From assembly GCA_029249445.1 (NCBI GenBank), contig JAQWHI010000019.1:186001-250000 (forward strand): DNA of 64,000 bases. The letters run 5' to 3'. Made by a program: the position numbers and the translations under genes. The notes under the pieces are model-generated. The model ran no database searches and was not told the origin of the DNA. It worked only from the letters and a program-made list of their open reading frames with translations. Positions 10,091 through 18,844 of the stretch are shown here, piece after piece (position 1 is the stretch's first letter; every line of letters begins with the position of its first letter). This DNA is from Crocinitomicaceae bacterium (GTDB lineage: Bacteria; Bacteroidota; Bacteroidia; Flavobacteriales_D; Crocinitomicaceae).

Positions 10091-10699
10091 TTATTTATAA
10101 AAATTCATCTCTGAAAGGTATTTCAATACCGGCTCAGTAAGCAAGTATTCTACATCTTTCCCATTCTTAATTTGATCCCTTATAAAGCTCGAAGAAATTT
10201 TCATAACGGGTACATCTTCGCAAAAATGAACATTCGTGTGCTCCTTAAAATCGATAGAAGTCTCCTTTTTCGATCCCTCCGCATTTTCAGCTTCAGTAAT
10301 TGCTCGAGGGTAAACGTAAATTTGGTGCGCCTGCAAAAGCGCTTCGTAATTTTTCCACTTGTGGAGCGTACGGAGATTGTCCTCTCCCATGATTAAGCTA
10401 AAAATATGTTCTGGATGCTTTTCTTTCAGGTATGCCAGTGTTGTAGTGGTATAACTTGGAATTGGCAATTTAAACTCAATATCACTCACCTTCAGTTTCG
10501 AATTGTTATAAATTCCTTCTTTCACCAAAGCAAGTCGGTGATAGTCGGCAAGTAATGTATGTTTTTTCTTCAATGGGTTATGCGGAGATACAACGAGCCA
10601 AACCTCATCCATATCTGTCATTTCCGCCATATAATTTGCGATAATCAAATGCCCAACATGAATTGGGTTAAATGTTCCAAAATACAATCCAACTTTCAT
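10091..10699 (-). CDS. nadD: Nicotinate-nucleotide adenylyltransferase
   Basis: This 202-residue enzyme converts nicotinate mononucleotide and ATP to deamido-NAD. The nucleotidyltransferase signature GTFNPIHVGH lies at about residues 8-17 and the C-terminal ISSSFIR motif at about 168-174. Its ATG overlaps the gmk stop by one base (TAATG), so the two are translationally coupled. It is the last gene of a long minus-strand run that begins with kynureninase. That position is suggestive because the kynurenine route feeds quinolinate to the same NAD pathway, although the enzymes in between are not in this window. Confidence 0.94.
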   Translation of the reverse strand: MKVGLYFGTFNPIHVGHLIIANYMAEMTDMDEVWLVVSPHNPLKKKHTLLADYHRLALVKEGIYNNSKLKVSDIEFKLPIPSYTTTTLAYLKEKHPEHIFSLIMGEDNLRTLHKWKNYEALLQAHQIYVYPRAITEAENAEGSKKETSIDFKEHTNVHFCEDVPVMKISSSFIRDQIKNGKDVEYLLTEPVLKYLSEMNFYK

Positions 10700-11277
10700 T
10701 ACTTTTCTAAGAAATCAATCACCAATTGCTCCGCTTTTACGCAAGCTTCATAAAGATTATCATTGATAAGAATACAATCAAATTCGCTCGAGAAAGCCAG
10801 TTCTTTTGATGCCTTTTCCATTCGCTGATTGATTTTATCTTCTGACTCTGTACTCCTGCCGCGAAGACGCTTTTCCAGTTCTTCATAGCTTGGTGGTTTA
10901 ACGAATATAGAATATGCATTGTCGCCAAACTGCTTTTTTATATTCAGGCCTCCAATCACATCAACATCAAAAATCACCGCTTTCCCCTCGCTCCAGATGC
11001 GCTCCATTTCAGACTTCAAAGTGCCGTAAAAATTGTTGGTGTATACTTCCTCCCACTCTACAAGTGCTTGTTCTTTGATTTTATCTTTAAACCCATCAAT
11101 TCCTAAGAAATGATAATCTTTCTTGTCCACTTCATTGGGCCTCGGGTCTCTACTGCATGCCGAGATTGAGAATTCTAATCCTAGATTTTTTGACAACAAA
11201 TGATGTACAATTGTAGTTTTTCCCGCTCCTGATGGGGCTGAAAAAATAATGCACTTCCCATTTTGTTTTAATTCCAT
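10699..11277 (-). CDS. gmk: Guanylate kinase
   Basis: This 192-residue kinase phosphorylates GMP to GDP with ATP. The P-loop SAPSGAGKTT lies at about residues 13-22. The GMP-binding SRDPRPNEVDKKDYHF and VIFDVDVIGG segments are conserved. Length is typical. It sits 8 nt downstream of yicC, a neighbour arrangement common in bacteria, and shares one base with nadD at its stop. Nothing unusual is seen. Confidence 0.96.
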   Translation of the reverse strand: MELKQNGKCIIFSAPSGAGKTTIVHHLLSKNLGLEFSISACSRDPRPNEVDKKDYHFLGIDGFKDKIKEQALVEWEEVYTNNFYGTLKSEMERIWSEGKAVIFDVDVIGGLNIKKQFGDNAYSIFVKPPSYEELEKRLRGRSTESEDKINQRMEKASKELAFSSEFDCILINDNLYEACVKAEQLVIDFLEK

Positions 11278-11285
11278 AATCTCTT

Positions 11286-12149
11286 CTAAAGTGTATTGAG
11301 GATTTGTTCCTTGATTTTTTCCAAGTTGTCTTTCATCCCTATAACCAACTTCTGCATTTCTGCATGGTTGCTTTTACTACCAAGCGTATTGATTTCACGT
11401 CCTATCTCTTGCCCTATGAATCCTAATTTCTTCCCTGATTGCTCGAGCTTCATTGTTTCTTCAAAATAGTCGAGGTGATTCGAAAGACGCATTTTTTCTT
11501 CAGAAATATCGAGTTTTTCAATGTAAAAAATCATTTCCTGCTCAAACCTGTTTTCATCATGTCCAGCATCAATGTCTTCAAGACCTTTTTTCATGCGCTC
11601 ACGAATCGTTTGAATTCTTGCATCTTCATATTGATGCACTTCAGATAAAAACCCTCTGATTTCATCAATTCGCTCCGAAAATTCACGCTCCAAATCCTGC
11701 CCTTCTTTTCTGCGAAATTCGTTGAGCTTTTGTGCCGCCTCTTTTACTAGCGCCATTAACCATTGCTTCTCTTCTTCTGACAGGTCTTCTTTTGCATTTT
11801 CGATAACATCAGGCATCCGCATTATTAGAGTGAGATAATCATCTGTTGAAGTGCCAACTGCATCATTTAGTGCTTTGAGTTCTGTGAAATACTTTTTTGC
11901 CAGCCCTTGATTAATTGATACGTTACTTTCTTCGCCGATACTGTCGAGATTGATAAAAACATCTATTTTTCCGCGACCGAGTTCGTTCGAAACAAACTTT
12001 CGGATTGCACTGTCTAATTCTTTAAATAACGAAGGTATCCTAACATTTAAATCCATCGATTTACTGTTTAATGATCGGATCTCAACAGAAATTTTCTTCG
12101 ATTGAAATGTTCCTGAAGCCTTCCCGAAGCCTGTCATTGATTTCAGCAT
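11286..12149 (-). CDS. yicC: YicC/YloC family endoribonuclease
   Basis: This is a 287-residue protein with the diagnostic N-terminus MLKSMTGFGKA and the C-terminal DUF1732 block (IEKLDISEEKMRLSNHL, then IGREINTLGSK). Members of this family have been described as endoribonucleases acting in RNA turnover. That role comes from the family and is not visible in the sequence. It lies directly upstream of gmk with an 8-nt gap, a conserved association. The start is the ATG matching the conserved N-terminus. Confidence 0.93.
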   Translation of the reverse strand: MLKSMTGFGKASGTFQSKKISVEIRSLNSKSMDLNVRIPSLFKELDSAIRKFVSNELGRGKIDVFINLDSIGEESNVSINQGLAKKYFTELKALNDAVGTSTDDYLTLIMRMPDVIENAKEDLSEEEKQWLMALVKEAAQKLNEFRRKEGQDLEREFSERIDEIRGFLSEVHQYEDARIQTIRERMKKGLEDIDAGHDENRFEQEMIFYIEKLDISEEKMRLSNHLDYFEETMKLEQSGKKLGFIGQEIGREINTLGSKSNHAEMQKLVIGMKDNLEKIKEQILNTL

Positions 12150-12188
12150 AAACTCGTTTTTTGGGTAAAGTTAAAAAAAAGCCACTGT

Positions 12189-13127
12189 TTACACCTTCTC
12201 CGCAGATTGTCTGTCCTTTTTACGGAATGCATTGGACGACGTAATGTATACCCCAGCAAAAATAAGAAGCATATATCCAATTTTCTCAAGTGTTATTGAT
12301 CCAGTATAGTCTTCTGTAAGTCCAATTGCACTGAAGGCAAATGCGAAGAACATTACCAATACAGGCTGTAAATAAATGTAAGCACTTGATACTGATGGGC
12401 TCACATGCTGCAATCCATAAACAGTGAGCAAATACGTCAAAAAGGTAACTCCAACAATAACAAAAAGTACAATATAAATAATATCCATTGGTAGCGCCGA
12501 AAAGTCGATGGAATAAGCCTCTATTAGTGTTGGTGGATATATCGAAACGTATGTCAAGCCAAAAGTGAAGACATAAGTAATTACTGTTAATGGTGCATAT
12601 TTCTTCATTAAAGGTTTCACAAGTACTAAATACATTGCATAACTCGCTGCATTTATAAATATGAATACATCTCCAATTGAAGAGTCCCCCGACCCGGCTC
12701 CCGATGTCAAGGTCAAAAGAATGGCGCCAGTTGCTCCAATCAAAACTCCTGTAGCCCGTCTCCAAGTTATAGCCTCTTTCAAGATAACAAAGGAAAGAAG
12801 AACCACAAGTATGGGATTGATCGTCATGATGATCCCAGTATTGACGGGAGATGTTAAACTGAGTCCATGAAAGAAAAAGAGTTGATTTAAAGCAACACCA
12901 AACAAGCCGCACAAGGCCATTAATAACAAGTCCTTCCGTTCGACCTTCTCGCGAATAAAAAGCCACTTAAACAACCAAAAGAGCACTGTTGCGCCGGCTG
13001 CCCGCAACAAAATAAAAACACTTGGAGTCAAATACGTTGGCATTACGCCTTTAGCTACAACATGGTTCGCGCCATAAAGTGCATTCACAGTGAAAAGTGC
13101 AATATGAGCTTTTAAAACATTTGACAT
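12189..13127 (-). CDS. EamA/DMT-superfamily transporter
   Basis: This inner-membrane protein of about 312 residues has ten predicted helices in two EamA repeats of five. Each half contains the usual pattern (LYGANHVVAKGVMP near the start, and ATGAILLTL at the junction). The substrate is unknown, since family members export amino acids, metabolites or nucleotide-sugar-like solutes. The start is set at the ATG giving MSNVLKAHIALF, which resembles relatives. An ATG 27 nt further upstream (13154) is also possible and would add nine residues. It lies 43 nt downstream of the ArsC-like gene and 39 nt upstream of yicC in the minus-strand run. Tail residues are basic and polar (RKKDRQSAEKV). Confidence 0.85.
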   Translation of the reverse strand: MSNVLKAHIALFTVNALYGANHVVAKGVMPTYLTPSVFILLRAAGATVLFWLFKWLFIREKVERKDLLLMALCGLFGVALNQLFFFHGLSLTSPVNTGIIMTINPILVVLLSFVILKEAITWRRATGVLIGATGAILLTLTSGAGSGDSSIGDVFIFINAASYAMYLVLVKPLMKKYAPLTVITYVFTFGLTYVSIYPPTLIEAYSIDFSALPMDIIYIVLFVIVGVTFLTYLLTVYGLQHVSPSVSSAYIYLQPVLVMFFAFAFSAIGLTEDYTGSITLEKIGYMLLIFAGVYITSSNAFRKKDRQSAEKV

Positions 13128-13170
13128 ACGCGTGATCCAAACAATAGAGAACATTGTTTATGATCTGTTG

Positions 13171-13524
13171 TTACGAATTAAAGGATTGAATAGCAGCTTC
13201 CACCACTTTTTTGGAGTTTCCAATAAAAACCTCATCGCCATTAATCATAAAAGGACGTTTTAAGAATGTATATTCTTCGAGCATGTATCTTTTGTAATCC
13301 GTTTCAGAAAGGTCCATTTCATTCAGCCCAAGCGATCGGTACTTCATCGCCTTTTTTGAGAACAAAGCTTCATAAGAACCTACCTTATCTTTTAAGAAGT
13401 CCAATGTTTCACTGTCAATGTTCTTCTCTTTGATGTTTTGTAACTCAACATCACTACTCGGATTAATCTCTTTCAAAATACGCACATTTGTGCTGCACGA
13501 CTTGAGGTGGTATATTTTCTTCAT
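13171..13524 (-). CDS. ArsC/Spx-family thioredoxin-fold protein
   Basis: This is a 117-residue protein. The N-terminus MKKIYHLKSCSTN places a single cysteine (Cys10) at the ArsC/Spx active-site position, and KRPFMINGDEVFIGN near the C-terminus matches the KRP motif of the fold. Asn replaces the second residue found in the CxxC form of Spx. Arsenate reduction, redox signalling or an uncharacterised role are all possible. There is no arsenic-resistance gene nearby, so I would not call it arsC. The start is the ATG at 13524, which overlaps the stop of the upstream gene as TAATG. A longer open frame upstream is overlap with that gene. Confidence 0.82.
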   Translation of the reverse strand: MKKIYHLKSCSTNVRILKEINPSSDVELQNIKEKNIDSETLDFLKDKVGSYEALFSKKAMKYRSLGLNEMDLSETDYKRYMLEEYTFLKRPFMINGDEVFIGNSKKVVEAAIQSFNS

Positions 13525-14462
13525 TATCTTCCTTGTTCGGTCTTTTTGTCCTGTTCGTTGGTAATTCCAGTTGCACAGCCCGATGCTTTCTTCGGGAAAG
13601 CAAACATAAACTTCACATTGACCAGTAAGGGCCAATGTCTTGAAGAAAACCAATGCATTGAAGGCTTCCCAAAACTACTAATTCCATCTTCGTTTCCATT
13701 AATGGTCGGTTGCGTTGATTGATAGCCTAAAATTGGAAGACGTATTCCCGGAACGATGAACGTTCCCCGTTTCGGACTGAACCCGAACCCTAAGCCGTAA
13801 TGCATCTGGAACTGAAAGGGCTTTGAATATTGCTCGTTTGTGGTCATAGGAGGCCAATCGTAATTGGAGGAGGTCTGAACCAGTCGGTACTCAAAATTGA
13901 AGCCGATTGAATGATCAAGGAAGAAATTTAATTTTTCCTTTCTCTTTTTTGATTGGAAATAATTGTTCTTATGCATTGAGAATCGGCCATAAACATTCCC
14001 ATTTGTAAAGGAATAGCTTCTACTTTCAGTTGCTGCAGCCCCTCCGGGCGGATTCATGTAATTGACCTCTATTTGCTCGTTTCCGGAGAAGTACTTGAAC
14101 CCAACACCCCAGTCAACATAACTGAGCAGAACAATTGATTTCTTCTGTGAAATTTTGAGTTTTGGGAATTTCTTCGGGAAATGAAACATTCCCACCTCTC
14201 CATAAAAGCCCAACCTGTTTTTGGGATCAATTGTGTAATTCCCATTGAGCGCATCTGTGTTGGAATAGATATCCATCGTTGGATTTTCCGTTCGATTCAA
14301 AAATGTAGCCCCTCCAAGCTGAAATTGTAGTCCGAACAAATTATAATCTTGAAAACTTTGCGGACCCCCAAACATTTTTTTAATGTTTCGTGGGTTCAAA
14401 CTCTTCTGCGCATGAACAGTTAAACCAGAGCTTAGAAGTACTAAAAAAAAGCTCCATTTCAT
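13524..14462 (-). CDS. Exported outer-membrane-like protein of unknown function
   Basis: This is a 312-residue protein with a signal peptide (MKWSFFLVLLSSGLTVHAQ, cleavage near residue 18). The rest is rich in alternating hydrophobic/aromatic strands with charged turns, which suggests a beta-barrel, but I do not recognise the family. Internal segments include GFYGEVGMFHF and MHYGLGFGFSPKRG. The extreme C-terminus is polar (TNEQDKKTEQGR) and does not end in an aromatic residue as classical barrels do. It starts 3 nt after the kmo stop and overlaps the ArsC-like gene by one base, so it is co-transcribed with the kynurenine genes. A functional link to them is only an inference from position. Confidence 0.7.
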   Translation of the reverse strand: MKWSFFLVLLSSGLTVHAQKSLNPRNIKKMFGGPQSFQDYNLFGLQFQLGGATFLNRTENPTMDIYSNTDALNGNYTIDPKNRLGFYGEVGMFHFPKKFPKLKISQKKSIVLLSYVDWGVGFKYFSGNEQIEVNYMNPPGGAAATESRSYSFTNGNVYGRFSMHKNNYFQSKKRKEKLNFFLDHSIGFNFEYRLVQTSSNYDWPPMTTNEQYSKPFQFQMHYGLGFGFSPKRGTFIVPGIRLPILGYQSTQPTINGNEDGISSFGKPSMHWFSSRHWPLLVNVKFMFAFPKKASGCATGITNEQDKKTEQGR

Positions 14463-14465
14463 AGT

Positions 14466-15815
14466 TTATATCTTTTCTAAAATTTTTGCCATTACTTCAT
14501 CCGAATCCCAATTTTCCTCGATGTTTTTTGTCGAGGCCATTACGTCTTTCATGATTTTATCTTGGCGTTTTCCATTGTTGTACGCATCGCTGTAGCGAAT
14601 GTCGCTGAATGTCACCATCGAATAGAGTGGCATCCATTTTTCTGGGTACAGACTTGAAAATTTTGCTTCTATTTTCTTCTGCAAAAGGAACCTTGGGTCT
14701 GCAACATAGTCACGCATTACGTAATAGTTGTCCAACGACAAATCCTGCAATGCATCTCCATCAGGCTTTCGTGTTCGGCTGTATTCAGGAAAGATTTTGT
14801 CCCAATCTCCATCGTGTTTCTCCATTAAATTGGCCAGGACAGTACAATCTTCAAAGCCGCCGTTCATTCCTTGTCCGTAGAACGGAACCGTTGCGTGCGC
14901 CGAATCACCAATTAAGGCTGTTTTCCCATGGTGCCACGGATACGACCTCATAATTCCGAGTGAAGACAGGGGATGGTCCTCCCATGCATCTGCGATATTT
15001 GGCATCATGTCATAAAAATCAGGGAATGTTGTTTTAAAAAATGCATCAACTTTTTCCTTTGAATTCAGTTTATCGAAAGCATTCTCATTTCCCTCATGAG
15101 GCATGAACAATGTACATGTAAACGAACCATCTTCATTCGCCAATGCAATTAACATGAACCGCCCTCTCGGCCAGATATGAAGTGCATTTTTATCAATCTG
15201 ATACTCTCCATTTTCTGCTGCTGGAAGGAGTATTTCTCGGTATCCATCTTCAATAAACCGCTGACTAAAATTGAACCGATCAAGTTTCTGAAAAGCAGTA
15301 TATCTTATGGAGGAAAATGCGCCATCAGCAGCAAATACGACATCGGCCTGAACTGTTTTGACCTCTCCATTTTCTGCATTTCGGAACGTCACTTCACCTT
15401 GCGCAGTATCCGCAGCAATACACTCCATATTGTAACGAATTGTTGCTCCTCCGTGCTCTTCTGCAATGTCCATCATTTTCGCATTTACACCTCCTCGAGA
15501 GACTGAATAAATTGCTTCATCCTCTTTCCCGTAGGGCTGGTAAGTCAACTTACCATTCACGTCATGCATCATTCTTCCATACATCGGAATCGCGATTTCT
15601 CGAACCTCATCTCCAACACCAACTGCATCAAGTGCTTTCCAACCTCTGTTCGAAAGGGATAAATTAATCGACTTCCCAGCAGAAATCTCTGCCTTTCTGA
15701 TGTCAGATCTTCTTTCGTAAATTGTAACCTTATATCCTGCTTTGGAAAGGTACACTGCCCAGAGCGATCCAACCAAACCTGCTCCTACAATAATTGCTTT
15801 TTTATTTTCTTCCAT
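14466..15815 (-). CDS. kmo: Kynurenine 3-monooxygenase
   Basis: This 449-residue FAD-dependent hydroxylase converts L-kynurenine to 3-hydroxykynurenine with NADPH and oxygen. The FAD dinucleotide motif GAGLVG lies at residues 11-16 with YERRSDIRK after it. The second FAD contact is in LIGDSAHATVPFYGQGMN, a hallmark of the family. SLSNRGWKALDAVG also matches KMO. Length is typical. It is downstream of kynU in the same run, separated by a small membrane-protein gene. kynU uses its product, so the two make consecutive steps of tryptophan degradation toward 3-hydroxyanthranilate. Confidence 0.94.
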   Translation of the reverse strand: MEENKKAIIVGAGLVGSLWAVYLSKAGYKVTIYERRSDIRKAEISAGKSINLSLSNRGWKALDAVGVGDEVREIAIPMYGRMMHDVNGKLTYQPYGKEDEAIYSVSRGGVNAKMMDIAEEHGGATIRYNMECIAADTAQGEVTFRNAENGEVKTVQADVVFAADGAFSSIRYTAFQKLDRFNFSQRFIEDGYREILLPAAENGEYQIDKNALHIWPRGRFMLIALANEDGSFTCTLFMPHEGNENAFDKLNSKEKVDAFFKTTFPDFYDMMPNIADAWEDHPLSSLGIMRSYPWHHGKTALIGDSAHATVPFYGQGMNGGFEDCTVLANLMEKHDGDWDKIFPEYSRTRKPDGDALQDLSLDNYYVMRDYVADPRFLLQKKIEAKFSSLYPEKWMPLYSMVTFSDIRYSDAYNNGKRQDKIMKDVMASTKNIEENWDSDEVMAKILEKI

Positions 15816-15842
15816 TTCGTTCGTCTATAAACACTGACCAAA

Positions 15843-16067
15843 CTATTCCTTTCGTTTCCAACTCTTCGAGTACGGCGTTTCAAAATATGAATTGCGTGAC
15901 CGCTTTGCTTTTTTCCTCTTGTGCATTACATTGCTTGCTCTCCACATGATGATCCCTCCAATTATAACGGCCACTGTCTGTATCGCAACACTGAGGTAAA
16001 CTGATGATTCACTTACGCTCCCGGAAAAGTGCGCTTTAATAATTTGTTGTATTGTCAATTCATCCAA
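15843..16067 (-). CDS. Small single-span membrane protein between kynU and kmo
   Basis: This is a 74-residue open frame. It has an acidic amphipathic N-terminus, one hydrophobic helix (about residues 26-42, AIQTVAVIIGGIIMW) and a strongly basic tail (HKRKKAKRSRN) that ends in YFETPYSKSWKRKE. By the positive-inside rule the tail would be cytoplasmic. The frame has no ATG. The only sensible start is TTG at 16065-16067, since an ATG at 16061-16063 is out of phase and stops after one codon. It fills the interval between kynU (22 nt away) and kmo (27 nt away) with no wasted space, which supports a real gene. Function is unknown. Confidence 0.55.
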   Translation of the reverse strand: MDELTIQQIIKAHFSGSVSESSVYLSVAIQTVAVIIGGIIMWRASNVMHKRKKAKRSRNSYFETPYSKSWKRKE

Positions 16068-16089
16068 ACCGAATCCAATTTAACGTTTT

Positions 16090-17367
16090 CTATTGAATTG
16101 CATTTTGCAGGTACTCTCCAAAACGAAAACAATCCTCAAATGAATTGTACAATGGAGCGGGCGCAATACGAATTACATTTGGTTCTCTCCAATCGGCAAT
16201 TACTCCCTGTCTTGTCAACTCATCGAACAATTCTCTCCCTTGACCATGAACTAAAATTGATAGCTGTGCACCCCTCTTGCTTTTGTCTCTGGGCGTTATG
16301 ATCTCAAACTCGCAACGGTCTGCATTCTTTTTTGAAATGTCCTCGATAACAAACTCCAAAAACGCCGTAAGCGCATCTCGTTTTTCTCCAATTCGTTCCA
16401 TCCCTGCTTCTTCAAAAATATCCAAAGATGCCAAATGTGCTGCCATCCCCAGAACTGGGGCATTACTCAACTGCCATCCTTCAGCTCCATACATGGGTTT
16501 AAAACCGGGCTCCATCAAAAAGCGTGTTTCTTTGTCATAGCCCCACCAACCTGCAAAACGCGGCAATTCGGGACGGTTGGCATGTCGCTCATGGACAAAT
16601 ATTCCGGAAACGCCTCCTGGAGATGAATTTAGGTATTTGTAACCACACCATGCGGCAAAATCAACTCCCCAATCATGCAACTCAAGGTTAATATTCCCCG
16701 CGGCATGCGCAAGATCAAAACCAACTACTGCACCAACAGCGTGTCCCGCTTCCGTAATTTTTTTCATATCGAACAACTGACCCGTGTAGTAGTTCACGCC
16801 CCCAATCATTACCAAAGCAAGTGCATCACCCGCTTCCGCAATCGCTGATAAAATATCATCCTCGTTGATTAGATGTTCTCCATCTCTCGGTGCAATTTCA
16901 ATTAAATCTTCTTCGAGATTCAAACCATGAAATTTGATTTGTGACTCAAGGGCATATGCATCGCTCGGGAAAGCTTTTGCTTCACAAATTATCTTTCTCC
17001 GCTTTCCCTCAGGCTTAAAAAAAGAAACCATCAGAAGATGTAAGTTGGTTGTCAAAGAATGCATCACAACAACTTCTTCAGGCTTCGCTCCCACAACTTT
17101 TGATGCTTTTTCGGTCAAAAATTCATGGTACTCAAACCATGGTTTTTCGGCTAAAAAATGACCCTCAACACCGTATTTCGCCCAGGCATCCAATTCTTTT
17201 TGTATAAACTCCCCTGTCGATTTTGGTTGCAAACCCAAAGAGTTCCCTGTAAAATAGACAACTCCATTTTCATGAAATGAAGGAAAATGAAATTTGTCTC
17301 TGAATCGTTTTAATGAATCTTGATTGTCCATTTCCCTGGAAAAATCCAAGGTGTTCTGATATGACAT
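16090..17367 (-). CDS. kynU: Kynureninase
   Basis: This is a 425-residue PLP enzyme of the fold-type I class. It cleaves 3-hydroxykynurenine (or kynurenine) to 3-hydroxyanthranilate (or anthranilate) and alanine. The conserved N-terminal YFTGNSLGLQP lies at about residues 38-48. Asp218 (GFDLAHAAGN) would contact the PLP ring nitrogen, and Lys244 in CGYKYLNSSPGG is the Schiff-base lysine. It is the first gene of the minus-strand run and has a good promoter box upstream (17390-17397). The pairing with kmo is standard for bacterial kynurenine pathways. Confidence 0.95.
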   Translation of the reverse strand: MSYQNTLDFSREMDNQDSLKRFRDKFHFPSFHENGVVYFTGNSLGLQPKSTGEFIQKELDAWAKYGVEGHFLAEKPWFEYHEFLTEKASKVVGAKPEEVVVMHSLTTNLHLLMVSFFKPEGKRRKIICEAKAFPSDAYALESQIKFHGLNLEEDLIEIAPRDGEHLINEDDILSAIAEAGDALALVMIGGVNYYTGQLFDMKKITEAGHAVGAVVGFDLAHAAGNINLELHDWGVDFAAWCGYKYLNSSPGGVSGIFVHERHANRPELPRFAGWWGYDKETRFLMEPGFKPMYGAEGWQLSNAPVLGMAAHLASLDIFEEAGMERIGEKRDALTAFLEFVIEDISKKNADRCEFEIITPRDKSKRGAQLSILVHGQGRELFDELTRQGVIADWREPNVIRIAPAPLYNSFEDCFRFGEYLQNAIQ

Positions 17368-17389
17368 AACGTTCCTTTAAAATAGGGTT

Positions 17390-17420
17390 CAAAGATAAGC
17401 AAACCTTTGATTACAAAAAA
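17390..17420 (-). promoter_or_regulatory. Promoter of the kynU run (TTG, 16 nt, TATCTTTG)
   Basis: On the minus strand TATCTTTG (17397-17390) matches the Bacteroidota -7 consensus TAnnTTTG exactly. A TTTTTTG tract lies 16 nt upstream (17420-17414) as a -33 candidate. The -7 box ends about 22 nt before the kynU ATG, leaving a short leader. This is the only strong promoter seen for the nine-gene minus-strand run. Confidence 0.6.
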
Positions 17421-17530
17421 TAACGAAAATTGGCATTTAAATTCGTTCATTCCAGCCGCAAAAACGCAGTATAGAATATGAATTTGCTAACTTTATAAAA
17501 ATTTTTGAGGCAGAACCATATCTCCAGTTT

Positions 17531-18826
17531 ATGAAAGGAATCAAAAAAGACAACTCAGAAGCATTATTCGAAACTGCCAAAACCTATTTTCCGGGTGGAG
17601 TAAACTCTCCAGTTCGCGCATTTAAATCAGTAGGTGGTGGTCCCCTTTTCATGAAAAAGGGTGACGGGTGTATGATTTGGGATGAGGATGGAAATGAATT
17701 TATCGATTTTTGTTGTAGCTGGGGTCCATTGATCTTGGGACACAACAATCCGAAAGTATATGAAAATGTCGTTTCAGCCCTTGGCAATGGAGCGAGTTTT
17801 GGTGCGCCAACTGTCCTAGAAAATGAACTTGCATCATTGATCCTATCAAAAAATCCTTTTATTGAGAAAATTCGATTTGTAAGTTCCGGAACTGAGGCTG
17901 TGATGTCAGCATTGCGATTGGCAAGAGGCTATACCGGAAAAACAAAAGTTTTAAAATTTGAGGGATGCTACCATGGTCATGTAGATTCAATGCTTGTAAA
18001 GGCAGGGAGTGGATTGGCAACGTTTGGAACTTCTTCAAGTGCTGGTGTTCCTGAAGAATACGCAAACGAAACCCTTGTATTGCCATTAAACAATATTGAG
18101 GCCTTACGCATTTGTATCAGAGAAAACAAAGATGTTTTGGCTTGTGCAATCATCGAGCCGATTCCAGCAAACAATGGTCTATTGCTTCAAGACAAGTCTT
18201 TTCTTACTGAACTTAGAGAATTGTGTACAGAAAATAATATTTTACTCTTCTTTGATGAAGTCATTTCTGGTTTTAGAGTTGGTTTTAATGGTGCAGCCGG
18301 TTACCTTGGAATCGCACCAGACATTATTACCTACGGAAAGATTATTGGAGGAGGGCTTCCGGTGGGTGCCTATGGTGCACGTGCAGAAATTATGGCGCAT
18401 GTCTCACCTGACGGACCTGTTTATCAGGCAGGAACGCTCTCAGGAAATCCTGTTGCAATGGCAGCTGGAATTGCCGTTCTAACAGAATGTGCAAAACCGG
18501 GATTTTATGAGAACCAAAAAGAGAAAACAGAAACATTTGTCAATCGCATTAATGCGCACGCGAAAAATAAAGGATACAACTTTGAGATGATCACCGTTGG
18601 GTCAATTTTCTGGCTTTCCTTTGATGGAAAGAAAAGAATCCAACGCGCAGACCAAATTGATGGCAACATGGACGGATTTAAAAACCTCTTCTTGGAATTG
18701 TTAGACCGCGGTGTGTATATCGGACCAAGCGGCTATGAAGTTGGCTTCATCTCAGCAGCGCATACACCTGAGAAGTTGGATACTGCGGCACGTGCTTTTT
18801 GCGAAGCGTTGGACTCCATTTTTTAG
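17531..18826 (+). CDS. hemL: Glutamate-1-semialdehyde 2,1-aminomutase
   Basis: This 431-residue PLP-dependent mutase makes 5-aminolevulinate for tetrapyrrole synthesis by the C5 route. YFPGGVNSPVRAF near the N-terminus is diagnostic. FVSSGTEAVMSALRLAR binds the phosphate. FDEVISGFR supplies the ring-nitrogen aspartate. Lys270 in ITYGKIIGGGLP is the PLP lysine. The gene stands alone on the plus strand, with a 163-nt upstream region and a convergent lipoprotein gene 18 nt beyond its stop. Confidence 0.96.
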   Translation: MKGIKKDNSEALFETAKTYFPGGVNSPVRAFKSVGGGPLFMKKGDGCMIWDEDGNEFIDFCCSWGPLILGHNNPKVYENVVSALGNGASFGAPTVLENELASLILSKNPFIEKIRFVSSGTEAVMSALRLARGYTGKTKVLKFEGCYHGHVDSMLVKAGSGLATFGTSSSAGVPEEYANETLVLPLNNIEALRICIRENKDVLACAIIEPIPANNGLLLQDKSFLTELRELCTENNILLFFDEVISGFRVGFNGAAGYLGIAPDIITYGKIIGGGLPVGAYGARAEIMAHVSPDGPVYQAGTLSGNPVAMAAGIAVLTECAKPGFYENQKEKTETFVNRINAHAKNKGYNFEMITVGSIFWLSFDGKKRIQRADQIDGNMDGFKNLFLELLDRGVYIGPSGYEVGFISAAHTPEKLDTAARAFCEALDSIF

Positions 18827-18844
18827 CACTTTAAAAGAGTCTGC

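Noticed and set aside
12286-12966. 226-codon minus-strand frame inside the EamA gene
   Set aside because: It is rich in Cys, Trp and His and lies in another phase of a clear ten-helix transporter, so it is a shadow frame.
13171-13524. Arsenate reductase arsC call
   Set aside because: The fold fits, but no arsenic-resistance neighbours exist and the site is CSTN, so the specific function is unsupported.
13171-13653. Longer form of the ArsC/Spx-like protein with 43 extra residues
   Set aside because: The extra part overlaps the upstream outer-membrane-like gene in another phase. The ATG at 13524 gives the family N-terminus and a TAATG junction.
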